DNA of 64,000 nucleotides, taken from NCBI GenBank assembly GCA_045805265.1, contig JBJMLO010000027.1, positions 1 through 64,000 of the forward strand, given 5' to 3'. The position numbers were made by a program, and so were the translations under genes. The notes beneath the pieces were generated by a model that saw nothing but the letters and a program-made list of their open reading frames with translations, had not been told where the DNA came from and made no database searches. Below are positions 15,739 through 25,344 of this stretch, in pieces (position 1 is the stretch's first letter; every line of letters starts with the position of its first letter). The DNA comes from JBJMLO01 sp045805265 (GTDB lineage: Bacteria; Actinomycetota; UBA4738; JACQTL01).

Positions 15739-18700
15739 TCAGGGTCGCATCTCGGCCCACGCCGACGGGAGGGTCTCCCGCACGACATCGAGCTCCCGAC
15801 CGATGGCCTCGAGCCGGGCCGGACCGTCGTCCAGGGCACCACGCTTCGCGGCCTCCTCCAGGTTGCGGCTGCGCTCGGCGAGCGCGTGGGCACCGAACGT
15901 CGCCGCATTGGACTTCAGGGTGTGGGCCGCCCGCCGGACGCCCTCCGGGTCGCCGCCCTCGAGGCCGGCGCGGGCCGCCGCCACGAGCCCCGGGGCATCG
16001 GAGACGAACTGCTCGATCAGCTCGTCGACGAACTGCGCGTCGCCGCCGACGCCCTCGGCCAGGCGCTCCAGAACCCTCCGGTCGATCGTTCCGTCGCTCG
16101 CCCCCGGCGTGGGAACGGTCGCCCCCGACTCCCGGCGCGGAGTCCGTTTGATGGCGGCCACGAGCTCGTCCACGCGGATCGGTTTGGCCAGGTAGTCGTT
16201 CATGCCCGCCGCGAGGCAGCGCTCCCGGTCACCGCTCATCGCCTCGGCCGTCATCGCCACGATCCAGGGTCGCTCGCCTTCCGGCCACCGCTCGAGGATG
16301 CGGCGCGTCGCCTCCAGCCCGTCCATCTCGGGCATCTGGACGTCCGAGAGGAGCAGGTCGTACCGCTGGCGTTCGAGCGCCTCGAGAGCCTCGAGGCCGT
16401 TCCCAGCCACGTCCGTCCGGTATCCGAGCTTCTCCAGCAGCCGGATCGCGAGCTTCTGGTTCACGATGTTGTCCTCGGCCAGCAGGATCCGGAGCGGGTG
16501 CCTCGACGCCAGATCCTCGTCGAGCGAGCTTGCCGGGCCATCGGAACCGGCGTCCAGAGCCGCACCGAGCACCGTCGCCACCGCGGCGTGGAGCGGGGAG
16601 GCCTTGATGGGCTTCGTCACCACCGCCCCGATGCCGGACGCCGGCCACCTCGCGTCGGACGTGACGTCGTGCTGGCCCACCGATGAGGCCAGGACGATCG
16701 GCAGGTCCGGCAGTCGTTCGTGGATCAGCGCCGCGAGGTCGAGCCCGTCCAAACCGGGCATGAGCATGTCGAGCACCGCGAGGTCGATCCGTCCGTCGCC
16801 GAGGGCCACGAGCGCCTCGTCCGGGCCCGGCGCGAGGACGGACTGGACGCCCCACGCCCCGAGCAGCGCGGTCATCAGGCGGCGGTTGGTCTCGTTGTCG
16901 TCGACGACGAGGGCCCGGCGGCCGTCGAACGACCCGTCGCGGCGGAGCGCGGTCGGCGTCATCTCCGTCGCCCCGGCCTGGATCCTGACGTGGAACGTGC
17001 TCCCCTGGCCGGGGACGCCGGCGCTGGAGACCCAGACCGTGCCGCCCATGAGCTCGGCGAGCCGCCGGCTGATGACGAGCCCCAGCCCCGTGCCGCCGTA
17101 CCGCCGGCTGGTCGACGCGTCCCCCTGGCTGAAGGACTGGAACAGCCGGCCGGCGCGCTCGGGCGGGATGCCGATGCCGGTGTCCCGCACGGTCAGGTGG
17201 TAGCCCACCGTGCCGGGTCGCTCCGCCGGTTCCGCCCCGGCCGTCACGACGATCTCTCCGGTCTCCGTGAACTTCACCGCGTTGTTCAGCAGGTTCAGCA
17301 GGATCTGGCGGAGGCGGCTGGCGTCGCCGACGGCCGTCTCCGGCGTCCCCGGCTCGATGCCGTACGTCATCTCGAGACCCTTCCGGATGGCGACGGGGCC
17401 GACCAGGTCGACGACCGACTCGATGCACGCGCGGAGGTCGAACGGCGCGCGCTCGAGGTCCATCCGGCCGGCCTCGATCTTGGAGAAGTCGAGGATGTCG
17501 TTGATGATCGACAGGAGCGCCTCGCCGCTGTTCGCGATCGTGCTCGCGTAATCGCGCTGCTCGACATCGAGCGGGGTCTCGAGCAGCAGCCCGCTCATCC
17601 CGATGATCGCGTTCATCGGGGTGCGAATCTCGTGACTGGTGGCCGCGAGGAACGCGCTCTTCGCCGCGTTGGCCTGCTCGGCGACCTCCCGGGCCGCCTG
17701 GGCCTCCCGGAACAGCCGCGCGTTCTCGATGGCGATCGCCGCTGCCTGGGACAGGCCGTCCAGGAAGCTCAGGTCGGCATCGGTGAACGGGGCGGTCGCG
17801 CCGTACCGCCAGATGGCCATCATCCCGATCACGCGACCCCGGGCGTGCAACGGGGCGGCCATCAACCGCTCCTCGGACTTCTCTTCCTCGCCCGGGATGA
17901 ACACGGCCCTGGGGTCGCTCGCCAGGTCGTTCACGACCTCGGCGATACCCCGCTGCGCGATGTCGCCGATGACGCCTTCCCCAAGCGTGATCGAGTCGGC
18001 CTTGATGAGCTCGGCGAGCTCGCCGACGGCGACGATGGGAAGGAACGTGGTCCCATCGGGCTGTTCCAGGAACACCGCGCTCGTGTCGGATTCCAGCAGC
18101 TCACGCGCCCGCCCGGCGATGCGCTCCAGGACGGCGTCGAGGTCCAGCATCCCGCCCACCTCGCGGCCCAGCTCAGCAAGCGCTGCCATCTCGCTGGCCC
18201 GGCGGCGGGTCTCGCGGTACAGGCGGGCGTTCTGGATCGCGACGCCCACGTTCGCCGCGATCGTCGACAGCAGCCGCGTGTCGTTCTCGTCGAACCGCCC
18301 GGCCTGCTTCGTGCTCTGCACGCTGATCACGCCGATCGCGCGCGACTCGACCAGGATCGGTACGCCGAGGTACGACTGGGCCTGCGTCCCGACCGTCTGG
18401 AGGCCCTCGAAGGCCGCCGCGCTGTTGAGGAGCAGCGGCTCCCGGCTGCGGAGGATCTTCGAGGTCACGCCCTCGCCGTACGTCATCGGCGGCCACTCCC
18501 GCTCCCGAACGCCGGCCTCCCAGTAGTACGGGAACTCGATCATCCCGCCGGCTTCGTCGTGCAGTGCGACGTAGACGATGTCCGCGACGAACAGATCGCG
18601 CAGCTGGTCGCCGAGCCGTTCGATCAACAGGTCGAGGTCGAGCTGCTCGGCGAGGGCCTGTCCGACGCTGTTCACGATGCCGAGCTCGCCGGCGCTCTGA

Positions 18701-21700
18701 CGGGTCTCCTCGAACAGGCGAGCGTTCTCGAGCGCGACGCTCAGGCTGCTCGCGATGGTGGTCAACAGGCGCACGTCCGCATCGCTGAACGCGTGCTCAC
18801 GGTCGAGGTTCTGCAGCGAGATCCTGCCGGTCGCCTCGCTGCCGACGACGAGCGGGACGTAGACCGCGGACTTCGGAGGTTCCCCCAGAACGAAGCCACC
18901 GCCGTATTCCGCGACCTGTTCCTCGTATCGCTCGTTGATGACGAGCGGCTCGCGCGTCCGGATGACGTGCGCGCCGGGTCCGGCGGTCAGCGGGGTGGGT
19001 TCGTCCGGCAGCCGCTCTCCTCGCTCGATGCTGAACGGGTAGCGAAGCACGCCCGCTTCGCGATCGAGCACGCCGATGTCGATCGAGGGGGCGTCGAAGA
19101 TCTCGTCCAGCCGCTCGCCGACGAGGTCGTACATGGCCTGCATGTCGAGGCTCTCCGCCAGCCCACGCTGGACGTCGTTGATCAGGGCGAGCTCGGAGCT
19201 CCGCTGCCTGGTCTCCTCGAACAGGCGAGCGTTCTCCAGCGCGACGCTCAGGCTCCCGGCGATCGTCATCAGCATCCGTACGTCGGCCTCGCCGAACGCG
19301 TGCTCCCGGTCGAGGTTGTGCAGCGAGATGACGCCGGTCCCCCGGTTGCCGACCCGCAGGGGAATGAATACGGATGAAAGCGACGGCTCGCCCGCGATCG
19401 CCCGCGGATTGCCGGCTTCGATGCACCGCTGTTCCATGTCCTCGTTGATGACGATGGGCTCTCGCGTCTCCAGCGCGATCTTGCGGAATCCCATGATGTC
19501 GATCGGCTCGCTGATCAGCTGAGCTCCACGCTCGATCGAGTAGGGGAACCAGATCTGGCCGGCGTTCTGATCGGCGATGCCGATGTCGACGGTCTGCGCG
19601 TCGAAGATCTCTCCCAGGCGCTCGCCGACGAGGTCGTACATCGCCTGCATGTCGAGGTTCTCGGCCAATCCCCGCTGCACCTCGTTGATGAGCCCGAGCT
19701 CGGCGGCACGCTGGCGGGTCTCCTCGAACAGACGGGCGTTCTCCAGCGCGACGCTCAGGTTGCCCGCGATCATCGTCAGTAGGCGGACATCCGCCTCGCT
19801 GAAGGCGTGCTCCCGGTCGAGGTTCTGCAGCGAGATCACACCGGTCACCCGGTCGCCGACGATGAGCGGGACGAAGACGAGCGACTTCGCGGGCTCGCCT
19901 TTGCGGGGGGCCGGCTGTCCCATCTCGGCCCGCTTCCCGGCGACGTCCTCGTTGACCAGGAGGGCCTCTCGCGTTTCGAGCACGATCCGGCGGAACCCGA
20001 CGATCCCGATCGGCTCGTCGGCGAACCGGACGCCGCGTTCGACCGTGTACGGGAAATGGATCGTCTTCGACGAGGGGTCCACGATCCCGATGTCCACGAC
20101 CTGGGCGTCGAAGATCTCATGGATCCGCTCTCCCACCAGGTCGTACATCGCCTGCGTCTCGAGCCGCTCCGCCAGCCCCCCCTGGACGTCGTTGATCAAC
20201 GCGAGCTCGGCACTTCGCTGCCGGGTCTCCTCGAACAGGCGGGCGTTCTCGAGGGCCACGCTCAGGCTGCTCGCGATCGTCGTCAGTAGGCGGACGTCCG
20301 CCTCGCTGAAAGCGTGCTCCCGGTCGAGATTCTGCAGCGAGATCCGTCCGGTCACCTCGCCGCCCGCGATGAGCGGGACGAACAGAACCGATTTCGCGGG
20401 CTCACCCGATCCGATTGGCAACTGCGGCACGCCCGTGATCTCGAGATACCGCTCACTGAGCGCCTCGTTGACCAGGAGCGGTTCGCGCGTCTGCATGACA
20501 TGGCCGCCCAGCCCTGTCACCGGCGTCGGCTCGTCGGGGTATCGCACCCCCCGTTCCACGGAGAAGGGGTAATGGATCAACCCCGAATCCCGACTGAGGA
20601 TGCCGATGTCCACGACCTGCGCATCGAAGATCTCCTGGATACGGTCTCCGACGAGGTCGTACATCGCCTGCATCTCGAGGTTCTCCGCCAGCCCGCGCTG
20701 CACGTCGTTGATGAGGGCGAGCTCGGCATTTCGCTGGCGCGTCTCTTCGAACAGCCGCGCGTTCTCGAGCGCCACGCTCAGGCTCCCGGCGAGCGTTACC
20801 AGCAGGCGGACGTCCGCGTCGCTGAACGCGTGCTCCCGGTCGAGGTTCTGGAGCGAGATCGCGCCGGTCGCCCGGTCGCCGACGATCAGCGGGACGAACA
20901 GGACCGACTTCGCCGGCTCGCCGGAGATCACGTACGGCTGGCCGACCTCAAGGCTCCGCTCCCTGATGTTCTCGTTGACGACGAGCGGCTCGCGGGTCTC
21001 GAGCACGACCTTCCGCCAGCCGATGATCTCGATCGGATCGTCGTGGAAACGAACCCCGCGTTCGATGGTGTAGGGGAAGTTCAGCTTGTTCGACGGCTCG
21101 TCGAGGATCGCGATGTCCACGACCTGGGCGTCGAAGATCTCCTGGATCCGGTCGCCGACGAGGTCGTACATCGACTGCATGTCGAGCCGCTCGGCCAATC
21201 CCCCCTGGACGTCGTTGACCAACGCGAGCTCGGCCGTCCGTTGGCGGGTCTCGTCGAACAGGCGGGCGTTCTCCAGCGCAACGCTGAGGCTGCCCGCCAG
21301 TGTGGTCAGCAGGCGCATGTCGTCCTCGCTGAACGCGCGCTCCCGGTCGAGGTTCTGCAGCGAGATGACGCCAGTGGCCCGCGTGCCGACCTGGAGCGGG
21401 ACGAACAGCCCGGATTTCGCGGGTTCCCCCTGGAGGACGGCGGGCTGGCCGAGCTCGGCCGCGCGACCTGCGACATCCTCCTCCACGAGGACCGGCTCCC
21501 CGGTCTCGATCACCTGCTTGCGGAACCCCATGACCTCGATCGGCTCGTCCGGGAAGCGGACCCCACGCTCGATCGTGTACGGGAAGCGGATCACCCCGGC
21601 GCGAGGATCCAGGATGCCGATGTCGACGACCTGGGCGTCGAAGATCTCGTGCAGCCGGTCGCCCACGAGGTCGTACATGGCCTGCATCTCGAGATTCATG

Positions 21701-22362
21701 GCCAGCCCGCGCTGCACGTCGTTGATCAGCGCGAGCTCGGCGTTGCGCTGGCGCGTCTGGTCGATCAGGCGCGTACGCTCGAGCGCCGACGCGATGTGCC
21801 GGGCCACGAAGATCAGCAGGTCCTTGTCCGCCTCGGTGTGGCGGACGTCCTCCCGGTAGCTCTGCACGACGATCGCGCCGATCGTGCGGTCCTCGGATCG
21901 GAGGGGGACGCCGAGCCAATCGACCGAAACGACCCCGAGCATGTCGAACTCGCCGCGCTGCACCATCTCCTCGATGTCCGTCGTGGACAGCAGCGACGGA
22001 CGGCCCGTCCTCAGGACGTACGCGGTGATCCCTCGGGCTTCGCCCGTCCCGATGGGCTCCCAGACGTTCGGGGCGGGGACCTCGAGGTCGACCTCGTCCA
22101 CGTAGAACGGCCAGTTCATGAGCTGCCGGTCCTCGTCGTAGAGGACGATGTAGAAGTTGTCCGCATACATCAGCTCGCCGACGATCCGGTGGATCTCGGC
22201 GTAGAACTCCTGCATGTCCTGCGCGGCGCTCGCCGTTTCGGCGATGCGGTACAGGGCGGCCTGGACCTTCTCGGCGCGAGCGCGCTCGGCTTCCGCGGCC
22301 TCGAGCTCGGCTACACGTTCCCGGAGCGCCCCGAGGTCGTCGGTTGCCGTCGTGTCGGTCAC
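15739..22362 (-). CDS. 2207-aa multi-GAF hybrid histidine kinase
   Basis: A very large soluble hybrid kinase. Order: N-terminal coiled coil (about 10-40), a first GAF unit, six near-identical GAF units (about residues 200-1230), two more divergent GAF units (about 1231-1545), HisKA with the phosphorylated His1577 in TSHEIRTPMN, a HATPase domain, receiver 1 (Asp1865 in LAVLDMLMPG), receiver 2 (Asp2007 in LLSDVQMPEMDG) and an HPt domain (His2147 in AAHTLKSNAATFG). All phosphorelay residues are present. No membrane segments are seen. The GTG start overlaps the stop of the cyclase gene by 4 nt. The signal is unknown; GAF units commonly bind small ligands or tetrapyrroles. No DNA-binding output is attached. 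Confidence 0.9.
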   Translation of the reverse strand: MTDTTATDDLGALRERVAELEAAEAERARAEKVQAALYRIAETASAAQDMQEFYAEIHRIVGELMYADNFYIVLYDEDRQLMNWPFYVDEVDLEVPAPNVWEPIGTGEARGITAYVLRTGRPSLLSTTDIEEMVQRGEFDMLGVVSVDWLGVPLRSEDRTIGAIVVQSYREDVRHTEADKDLLIFVARHIASALERTRLIDQTRQRNAELALINDVQRGLAMNLEMQAMYDLVGDRLHEIFDAQVVDIGILDPRAGVIRFPYTIERGVRFPDEPIEVMGFRKQVIETGEPVLVEEDVAGRAAELGQPAVLQGEPAKSGLFVPLQVGTRATGVISLQNLDRERAFSEDDMRLLTTLAGSLSVALENARLFDETRQRTAELALVNDVQGGLAERLDMQSMYDLVGDRIQEIFDAQVVDIAILDEPSNKLNFPYTIERGVRFHDDPIEIIGWRKVVLETREPLVVNENIRERSLEVGQPYVISGEPAKSVLFVPLIVGDRATGAISLQNLDREHAFSDADVRLLVTLAGSLSVALENARLFEETRQRNAELALINDVQRGLAENLEMQAMYDLVGDRIQEIFDAQVVDIGILSRDSGLIHYPFSVERGVRYPDEPTPVTGLGGHVMQTREPLLVNEALSERYLEITGVPQLPIGSGEPAKSVLFVPLIAGGEVTGRISLQNLDREHAFSEADVRLLTTIASSLSVALENARLFEETRQRSAELALINDVQGGLAERLETQAMYDLVGERIHEIFDAQVVDIGIVDPSSKTIHFPYTVERGVRFADEPIGIVGFRRIVLETREALLVNEDVAGKRAEMGQPAPRKGEPAKSLVFVPLIVGDRVTGVISLQNLDREHAFSEADVRLLTMIAGNLSVALENARLFEETRQRAAELGLINEVQRGLAENLDMQAMYDLVGERLGEIFDAQTVDIGIADQNAGQIWFPYSIERGAQLISEPIDIMGFRKIALETREPIVINEDMEQRCIEAGNPRAIAGEPSLSSVFIPLRVGNRGTGVISLHNLDREHAFGEADVRMLMTIAGSLSVALENARLFEETRQRSSELALINDVQRGLAESLDMQAMYDLVGERLDEIFDAPSIDIGVLDREAGVLRYPFSIERGERLPDEPTPLTAGPGAHVIRTREPLVINERYEEQVAEYGGGFVLGEPPKSAVYVPLVVGSEATGRISLQNLDREHAFSDADVRLLTTIASSLSVALENARLFEETRQSAGELGIVNSVGQALAEQLDLDLLIERLGDQLRDLFVADIVYVALHDEAGGMIEFPYYWEAGVREREWPPMTYGEGVTSKILRSREPLLLNSAAAFEGLQTVGTQAQSYLGVPILVESRAIGVISVQSTKQAGRFDENDTRLLSTIAANVGVAIQNARLYRETRRRASEMAALAELGREVGGMLDLDAVLERIAGRARELLESDTSAVFLEQPDGTTFLPIVAVGELAELIKADSITLGEGVIGDIAQRGIAEVVNDLASDPRAVFIPGEEEKSEERLMAAPLHARGRVIGMMAIWRYGATAPFTDADLSFLDGLSQAAAIAIENARLFREAQAAREVAEQANAAKSAFLAATSHEIRTPMNAIIGMSGLLLETPLDVEQRDYASTIANSGEALLSIINDILDFSKIEAGRMDLERAPFDLRACIESVVDLVGPVAIRKGLEMTYGIEPGTPETAVGDASRLRQILLNLLNNAVKFTETGEIVVTAGAEPAERPGTVGYHLTVRDTGIGIPPERAGRLFQSFSQGDASTSRRYGGTGLGLVISRRLAELMGGTVWVSSAGVPGQGSTFHVRIQAGATEMTPTALRRDGSFDGRRALVVDDNETNRRLMTALLGAWGVQSVLAPGPDEALVALGDGRIDLAVLDMLMPGLDGLDLAALIHERLPDLPIVLASSVGQHDVTSDARWPASGIGAVVTKPIKASPLHAAVATVLGAALDAGSDGPASSLDEDLASRHPLRILLAEDNIVNQKLAIRLLEKLGYRTDVAGNGLEALEALERQRYDLLLSDVQMPEMDGLEATRRILERWPEGERPWIVAMTAEAMSGDRERCLAAGMNDYLAKPIRVDELVAAIKRTPRRESGATVPTPGASDGTIDRRVLERLAEGVGGDAQFVDELIEQFVSDAPGLVAAARAGLEGGDPEGVRRAAHTLKSNAATFGAHALAERSRNLEEAAKRGALDDGPARLEAIGRELDVVRETLPSAWAEMRP
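18670..21723 (-). repeat. six tandem GAF-coding repeats of 507/516 bp
   Basis: The anchor sequence coding ELALINDVQ recurs at about 21721, 21214, 20707, 20191, 19684 and 19177, with the equivalent point of the next GAF at 18670. Spacings are 507, 507, 516, 507, 507 and 507 bp (169 or 172 codons). Each unit contains IFDAQVVDIG-like, FPYTIERGVRF-like and GVISLQNLDREHAFS-like segments and ends SVALENARLFEETRQR. The units have diverged at the DNA level but remain strikingly alike, so the array probably grew by in-frame unequal crossing-over. Confidence 0.85.
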
Positions 22363-23435
22363 GAGGACGACTCCTGTGCGTCCGCCGTCCAGAGCTTGAG
22401 CCGGGACTGTTTCCCGCGGATCTCGAACTCGTCGACGAAGACCAGGTCGTCGGTCGAGCCGGCCATGTTCGTCCTCGTCTGGTCGGCGACGAGGATCGAG
22501 TGCCCGGTCTGTTTCGTGAGCTGCTCGATGCGCGCCGCGGTGTTCACCGTGTCGCCGATCACTGCGTAGTCGAAGCGGCGGTCCGACCCGAGCGTGCCGG
22601 ACATGACTCGTCCCGAGTTCAGGCCGATGCCCATCCCGAAGCCGTCGGCGAGCCCCTCCGCCCCCACCCACGCGTTGAAGTCCGCCAGCCGTTCGGCCGC
22701 CATGTCCCGGGCTGCTGCCACCGCACGGTCGGCATGGTCGATGGTCTCGATCGGCGCGCCGAACACGGCCATCAGGCCGTCGCCCAGGTAGTCCACGAGC
22801 GTTCCACCGTGGTCGAGCACCGCGTCGCCCATCGTCCCCTGGTACCGGCCCAGCACGGCGATGACCTGTTCGACCGGCAGGGTCTCCGCGACGGTGGTGA
22901 AGCCTCGGAGGTCGACGAACATCACGGTCGCCCACAGGCGCACGGCCTTGATGGCCGGCTCGCCGTCGCTCCGGGCCAGCATCTCCGCCGCGATCTGCTC
23001 GGGTAGGAACCGCGTGAAGACGTTCCGCACGCGTTCCTGCTCCAGGTCGCGCAGGCGTTTCCGGCTCAATCCAGCGCCGATCCGCGCCCGGAGGATGACC
23101 GGGTCGAACGGCTTGGGAAGGAAGTCGTCGGCGCCGGTCTCGATGCACCGGACGATGCTCTCCGCGTCGTCGACGCCCGAGATCATGATGACCGGGATGT
23201 GCTGGAGGGCTGCGTCGGCCTTCATCCGCGCCAGGACCTCGATGCCGTCGAGGCCCGGCATCACGACGTCGAGCAGCACCACGTCCGGTGGCTCGGCCTC
23301 GAGCGCCGCCATCGCGGCGAAGCCGTTGTCGACGGCGGTCGTCCGGTGCCCGTCGTGCTCCAGGTTCTTGGTCAACAGGGCGCGATTGATCGGATCGTCG
23401 TCGACGATGAAGATGTGTCCGAGACGAGCCTGCAT
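22359..23435 (-). CDS. response regulator-adenylate cyclase fusion
   Basis: A 358-residue protein with an N-terminal receiver (IFIVDDDPINR; phospho-acceptor Asp56 in LLDVVMPG; FLPKPFDP later) and a C-terminal class III nucleotide cyclase (about 165-350). The cyclase has both metal aspartates (Asp175 in FVDLRGFT and Asp219 in YLGDGLMAVFG) and the transition-state pair in DTVNTAARIEQ. It should make cyclic AMP when the receiver is phosphorylated. The kinase gene follows with a 4-nt overlap, so the phosphorelay of that kinase is the likely controller. Its cyclic nucleotide could act on the cNMP-binding transporter at 5534-7203. Confidence 0.9.
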   Translation of the reverse strand: MQARLGHIFIVDDDPINRALLTKNLEHDGHRTTAVDNGFAAMAALEAEPPDVVLLDVVMPGLDGIEVLARMKADAALQHIPVIMISGVDDAESIVRCIETGADDFLPKPFDPVILRARIGAGLSRKRLRDLEQERVRNVFTRFLPEQIAAEMLARSDGEPAIKAVRLWATVMFVDLRGFTTVAETLPVEQVIAVLGRYQGTMGDAVLDHGGTLVDYLGDGLMAVFGAPIETIDHADRAVAAARDMAAERLADFNAWVGAEGLADGFGMGIGLNSGRVMSGTLGSDRRFDYAVIGDTVNTAARIEQLTKQTGHSILVADQTRTNMAGSTDDLVFVDEFEIRGKQSRLKLWTADAQESSS

Positions 23436-23627
23436 CCGGTCTCCCCCGCGAGCGCCACCTCGACGTGGACCTGAATCGGCGATTCATCCCCCCGGGTGGC
23501 CTTCCGAGTGTCGCAGAGGTTCGGTGAGTGGGCAAGAGGTCAGGCCCGTCCCGTGTGCTGGGCATCGCACCACGGATTTCGCGTCGAGCCGCCCGACCCG
23601 GGGAGCGCACTCGGGCCACCCCACTGG

Positions 23628-23640
23628 ATATACTTTATAC
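23628..23640 (-). promoter_or_regulatory. AT-rich palindrome A before the TauE gene
   Basis: Read on the minus strand the core is TATAAAGTATA, one mismatch from the palindrome TATACAGTATA. It ends 31 bp before the TTG start of the TauE gene and stands out against a surrounding sequence of about 70 percent GC. On the plus strand it includes a -10-like TATACT (23629-23634), so a repressor bound here would block the promoter. Candidate binding site of the GntR regulator at 28161-28823. Confidence 0.5.
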
Positions 23641-23671
23641 GGGAAGGGCGGAGGAGGAGGGCGGCATCGGA

Positions 23672-24520
23672 TTGTCGGAGCACCCAAGCGAGGCGAGCCC
23701 GGCCATCGGTGCGCCACCCGACCGACTCGTCGCCTCGCTGGCCCTCGGCGTGATCGCGGGCTTTCTTTCCGGCATGTTCGGCGTCGGGGGCGGCATCGTC
23801 ATCGTCCCGGGCCTCGTCCTGCTGATGCGTATGGACCAGCGCCTCGCCCATGGCACCTCGCTCGCGGCGGCCCTTCCCATCTCGATGGCCGCGACCGTGG
23901 GGTTCGCTGCGAGTGGCAACATCGACTGGGTGGCGGCGCTTCCGATCCTGCTCGGAGGCGCAACCGGTGCTCTGATCGGAGTTCGCGCCCTGCAGCGAGT
24001 CCCCCTCCAGGGTCTGCGGCTCGGGTTCGCGGCCGTCCTCGCCGCTTCAGCCGTTCGCTTGCTCATCACGCTGGCCCCGGCCCACGCGCACGCGCAGACG
24101 AGTCTCCTGAGCCTGGTTGGCCTCGTGGCGCTGGGCCTCGCGTCGGGCGTGTTGGCGGGCCTGATGGGCGTGGGTGGCGGGATCGTGATCGTCCCGGCGC
24201 TGCTCCTGGAATGGGGGCTCTCGGCACCGGTGGCCAAGGGGACCTCCCTGGTGGTCATCATCGGAACCGCCCTCGTGGCCACGATTCAGAACAGCCGGAA
24301 GCGCAACGTCGACCTCCGCCTCGCGCTTCGCGTCGGCCTGGCGGGAGTGGGAGCCTCGTTCGCCGGCTCGCTCATCGCCGCGCACCTGACGGGTGCCCTG
24401 GCGAACGACCTGTTCGCGGCGCTCCTGATCCTGGTGGCCCTGCGGCTCGTGCTGGTCGCGAGGTCGATGCGGAAGAAGGAGCGGCTCGGCAAGCGACTGG
24501 AACCCGTCGAACGAACGTAG
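23672..24520 (+). CDS. TauE/SafE-family permease
   Basis: A 282-residue membrane protein with about eight segments and the internal duplication typical of the family: GMFGVGGGIVIVPGL near residue 35 and GLMGVGGGIVIVPAL near 170. TauE/SafE proteins export or import sulfur-containing or organic anions such as sulfite, sulfoacetate or taurine-derived acids; the substrate here is unknown. The start is taken as TTG 23672 because GGAGGAGGAGGG lies just upstream; a longer open frame to 23528 crosses the promoter palindrome. The gene converges with the SDR at 24532. Confidence 0.85.
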   Translation: MSEHPSEASPAIGAPPDRLVASLALGVIAGFLSGMFGVGGGIVIVPGLVLLMRMDQRLAHGTSLAAALPISMAATVGFAASGNIDWVAALPILLGGATGALIGVRALQRVPLQGLRLGFAAVLAASAVRLLITLAPAHAHAQTSLLSLVGLVALGLASGVLAGLMGVGGGIVIVPALLLEWGLSAPVAKGTSLVVIIGTALVATIQNSRKRNVDLRLALRVGLAGVGASFAGSLIAAHLTGALANDLFAALLILVALRLVLVARSMRKKERLGKRLEPVERT

Positions 24521-24531
24521 GCAGGGCGGAC

Positions 24532-25314
24532 TCAGCCCACCTGCCACCCGCCGTCGACGACCAGGGCTTGACCCGTGACGTAGGCGCTCAGGTCCGAGGC
24601 GAGGTAGAGGTAGGCATTGGCGAGCTCGTCCATCCGGCCGAGCCGCTGCATCGGGATTCGCGACCGGAGGACGTCGATGACCGCCTCGGGCGTCCTCCCG
24701 GTGAGGGCAGCTCGCTCGCGTGCGAGCTGGGACATCATGTCCGTGTCGATCTGGCCGGGGCACACGGCGTTGACCATGACCCCGTGGGGCGCGAGCTCCG
24801 CGGCGAGCGATTGCATCAGGCCGATCATTCCGAACTTCGAGGCGGAATAGGCTCCGTTCTCCACACCCCCCCTGAGGCCGAAGAGCGAGGACGTGAGGAT
24901 GAGACGGCCTCCCTCCGACTGCTCGACGAGGCGTCTCGCGAACACCTTGCACGTGACGAACGAGCCCGTGAGGTTGACGTCGATCACCCGTCGCCATGCA
25001 TCGACGTCCATGTCCAGCACGTGCTGCAGGAGGAGCACGCCCGCGTTGGCAACCGCACAGTCGATCCGGCCGAACCGTTCCGCGATGGCGGTCGCCGCGG
25101 CTTCCATCGCCGCGGGGTCCGTGACATCGGCGGTGACGGCGACGGCAGGCCGCCCCGAATCCGCGATCGAAGCGGCTGCCCGTTCCACGGCCTCGGAGGC
25201 GATGTCGATGAGCGCGACGGACGCGCCCTGTTCGGCGTACGCCCGCGCCACGGCGAAGCCGATGCCCTGGCCCGCTCCGGTCACCACGGCGACCTTGCCC
25301 TCGAGCAGCCCCAC
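24532..25314 (-). CDS. SDR-family oxidoreductase
   Basis: A 260-residue classical short-chain dehydrogenase. TGAGQGIG near residue 12 binds NAD(P), the NAG motif is in VANAGVLL, and the active-site Tyr and Lys are in GAYSASKFG with the Ser in LTSSLFG. The end YVTGQALVVDGGWQ is usual. It is the last gene of a minus-strand group with the split transketolase (30 bp downstream of it), so it probably reduces or oxidises a sugar or polyol in the same pathway. GTG 25314 is chosen because GGAGAGGGGAA lies before it. Confidence 0.88.
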   Translation of the reverse strand: MGLLEGKVAVVTGAGQGIGFAVARAYAEQGASVALIDIASEAVERAAASIADSGRPAVAVTADVTDPAAMEAAATAIAERFGRIDCAVANAGVLLLQHVLDMDVDAWRRVIDVNLTGSFVTCKVFARRLVEQSEGGRLILTSSLFGLRGGVENGAYSASKFGMIGLMQSLAAELAPHGVMVNAVCPGQIDTDMMSQLARERAALTGRTPEAVIDVLRSRIPMQRLGRMDELANAYLYLASDLSAYVTGQALVVDGGWQVG

Positions 25315-25344
25315 GTCGTTCCCCTCTCCGCCCACGCCGCCGGG

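Noticed and set aside
18670..21723. Regular repeats as a possible CRISPR array
   Set aside because: The period is about 507 bp, the units are coding and diverged, and there are no short identical repeats with unique spacers.
16720..22569. Long plus-strand frames opposite the kinase gene
   Set aside because: They mirror the GAF repeats and show no independent domain; the minus-strand kinase explains the region fully.
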